Source: CAVSWN01 sp963770995 (GTDB lineage: Bacteria > Acidobacteriota > Vicinamibacteria > Vicinamibacterales > CAVVIG01). Taken from it: a DNA stretch of 64,000 nt. Where the stretch lies: assembly GCA_963770995.1 (NCBI GenBank), contig CAVYRS010000001.1, forward strand, positions 3,844,001 to 3,908,000. Direction: 5' to 3'. Below are positions 63,252 through 64,000 of the stretch, one piece after another. Position 1 is the first letter of the stretch, and every line of letters starts with the position of its first letter. A program made the position numbers and the translations under genes. Under the pieces are notes generated by a model. The model was not told where the DNA came from and did no database searches. It was given only the letters and a program-made list of their open reading frames with translations.

Positions 63252-64000
63252 TCAAGCACCTTCTGCTGATCGCGACAGCCGTGGCCGTGGCCGGCGCGCA
63301 GCAGCTGCCGGTCGAGCATAACGTCCACATCAAGTACCAGGCCGGACAGGATGTCGTTCCCATCTACGAAGGATGGGAACGCGTCCCCGACGGCAGCTTC
63401 AACATGGTGTTCGGCTATCTGAATCGGAACCATGTCCAGGAGCTGAATCTCCCCGTCGGTGCTCAGAACAATTTCGAGCCGGGCCCGGCCGACCGCAATC
63501 AGCCCACCTACTTCTACCCGCGCGAAAACCACTTCATGTTCCGCGTCAACGTGCCGAAGGACTGGGACAAGAAGAAAGAGCTCGTCTGGACGGTGGTCGC
63601 GAACGGCAAGACGAACCAGGCGCGCGCGACGCTGATGGACATCTGGGAAATCGATCGCCAGCTCGAGTTCGCCAACAACGGCGGCGGCGTTGCCGTGAGT
63701 CCTGAGCTCCTCCTCAGGGATCAGCGGCCGGCGATCGCCGTCGCGCCGCCCGCGCGCGCGACGGTTGCCGCTCCGCTCGAGCTCGTCGCCAGCGTGACCG
63801 ACGACGGCATTCCCGGCGAGCGCAAGCCGCGGCCGCAGCGTCAGACCGAGCCGTCGCTCCGCGCGACCGGACCGCCGTCGCCGGTCAACGTGCCGCTGCC
63901 GACGAAACCGCGTCCGCCGCAGAGCCTGTCGGTGATCTGGATGGTGTGGCGCGGACCCGCGGGCGCGACATTCGATCCCGAAGGCTACGTGAAAGTCGCC
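63248..64000 (+). CDS. Hypothetical exported protein (cut by window edge)
   Basis: The ATG at 63248 overlaps the previous stop (ATGA). The first 251 residues are in one frame and run off the right edge. A short signal peptide (MIKHLLLIATAVAVAGAQ) precedes YEGWERVPDGSFNMVFGYLNRN, FEPGPADRNQPTYFYPRENHFMFRV and a Pro/Arg-rich linker (ERKPRPQRQTEPSLRATGPPSP). I do not recognise the family. Similar proteins downstream of heme/monooxygenase-type genes are frequent in Acidobacteriota in my experience, so it is likely a functional partner of 61934-63251. Confidence 0.75.
   Translation, partial: MIKHLLLIATAVAVAGAQQLPVEHNVHIKYQAGQDVVPIYEGWERVPDGSFNMVFGYLNRNHVQELNLPVGAQNNFEPGPADRNQPTYFYPRENHFMFRVNVPKDWDKKKELVWTVVANGKTNQARATLMDIWEIDRQLEFANNGGGVAVSPELLLRDQRPAIAVAPPARATVAAPLELVASVTDDGIPGERKPRPQRQTEPSLRATGPPSPVNVPLPTKPRPPQSLSVIWMVWRGPAGATFDPEGYVKVA

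Noticed and set aside
1..64000. tRNA, rRNA, riboswitch or prophage genes
   Set aside because: No cloverleaf-like run ending in CCA, no rRNA-like conserved stretch, no known riboswitch core and no integrase, capsid or terminase motif was recognised by reading; a dedicated search could still find small RNAs.

Overview
The window is GC-rich bacterial DNA (about two thirds G+C by eye, with G/C-dominated third codon positions). The gene content points to Acidobacteriota, most likely the Vicinamibacteria. The signs are two FtsX/MacB-type permeases of the acidobacterial 'ADOP' kind, one directly coupled to a PadR regulator; serine/threonine kinases with PD40-propeller or TPR sensor halves; many exported amidohydrolases, serine hydrolases and NHL-propeller proteins; and small intergenic hairpin repeats. 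The taxon is inferred from these family preferences. No rRNA or tRNA gene was seen, and there is no convincing phage or transposase gene.

Layout. 0-2.4 kb: minus-strand operon of an SPFH protein, a zinc-ribbon membrane protein and a kinase cut by the window edge. 2.4-10.5 kb: secreted serine hydrolases, an ADOP permease, a secreted aldolase-like protein and a Tat-exported esterase. 10.5-12.7 kb: a GH44 glycosidase with PKD and FN3 modules. 12.9-16.6 kb: a heterodimeric ABC exporter pair that is badly frame-disrupted. 16.8-22 kb: a lipoprotein peptidyl-prolyl isomerase, a kinase with a tandemly duplicated sensor half, and two kinase fragments. 22.1-25.6 kb: an HExTH metalloprotease coupled to an MBL-fold hydrolase. 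25.8-31.4 kb: methyltransferase / PadR divergon, amidohydrolase, glycosyltransferase and a PaaK-like ligase. 31.4-41.3 kb: a PD40 kinase, amidohydrolase, serine hydrolase, two NHL proteins, a hypothetical exported protein and an alpha/beta hydrolase. 41.4-46.7 kb: SDR, a second MBL protein, SRPBCC protein, a RES-Xre toxin-antitoxin pair, a methyltransferase and a decayed PadR-ADOP locus. 46.9-50.8 kb: a GGDEF-EAL protein and a secreted beta/gamma-crystallin. 50.9-58.3 kb: an orphan substrate-binding lipoprotein coupled to a second PaaK-like protein, a PadR-ADOP operon and an amidase. 58.4-64 kb: an octaheme cytochrome c operon and, divergently, a c-type-heme/copper-monooxygenase-like gene with a truncated partner.

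Two features cut across the whole window. First, at least four families of short palindromic repeats lie between genes. Two of them also sit inside genes without breaking the frame; the clearest is built of 18-bp modules carrying the core GGGACGGAGGT. Second, apparent single-base frameshifts (about 40 insertions and a handful of deletions) are strongly clustered in a few genes, while neighbouring 2-3 kb genes are intact. Long-read consensus error is the likeliest cause, but the clustering deserves checking. Several coding regions below are therefore given as one gene spanning shifted frames, with total lengths that agree with the shifts counted.
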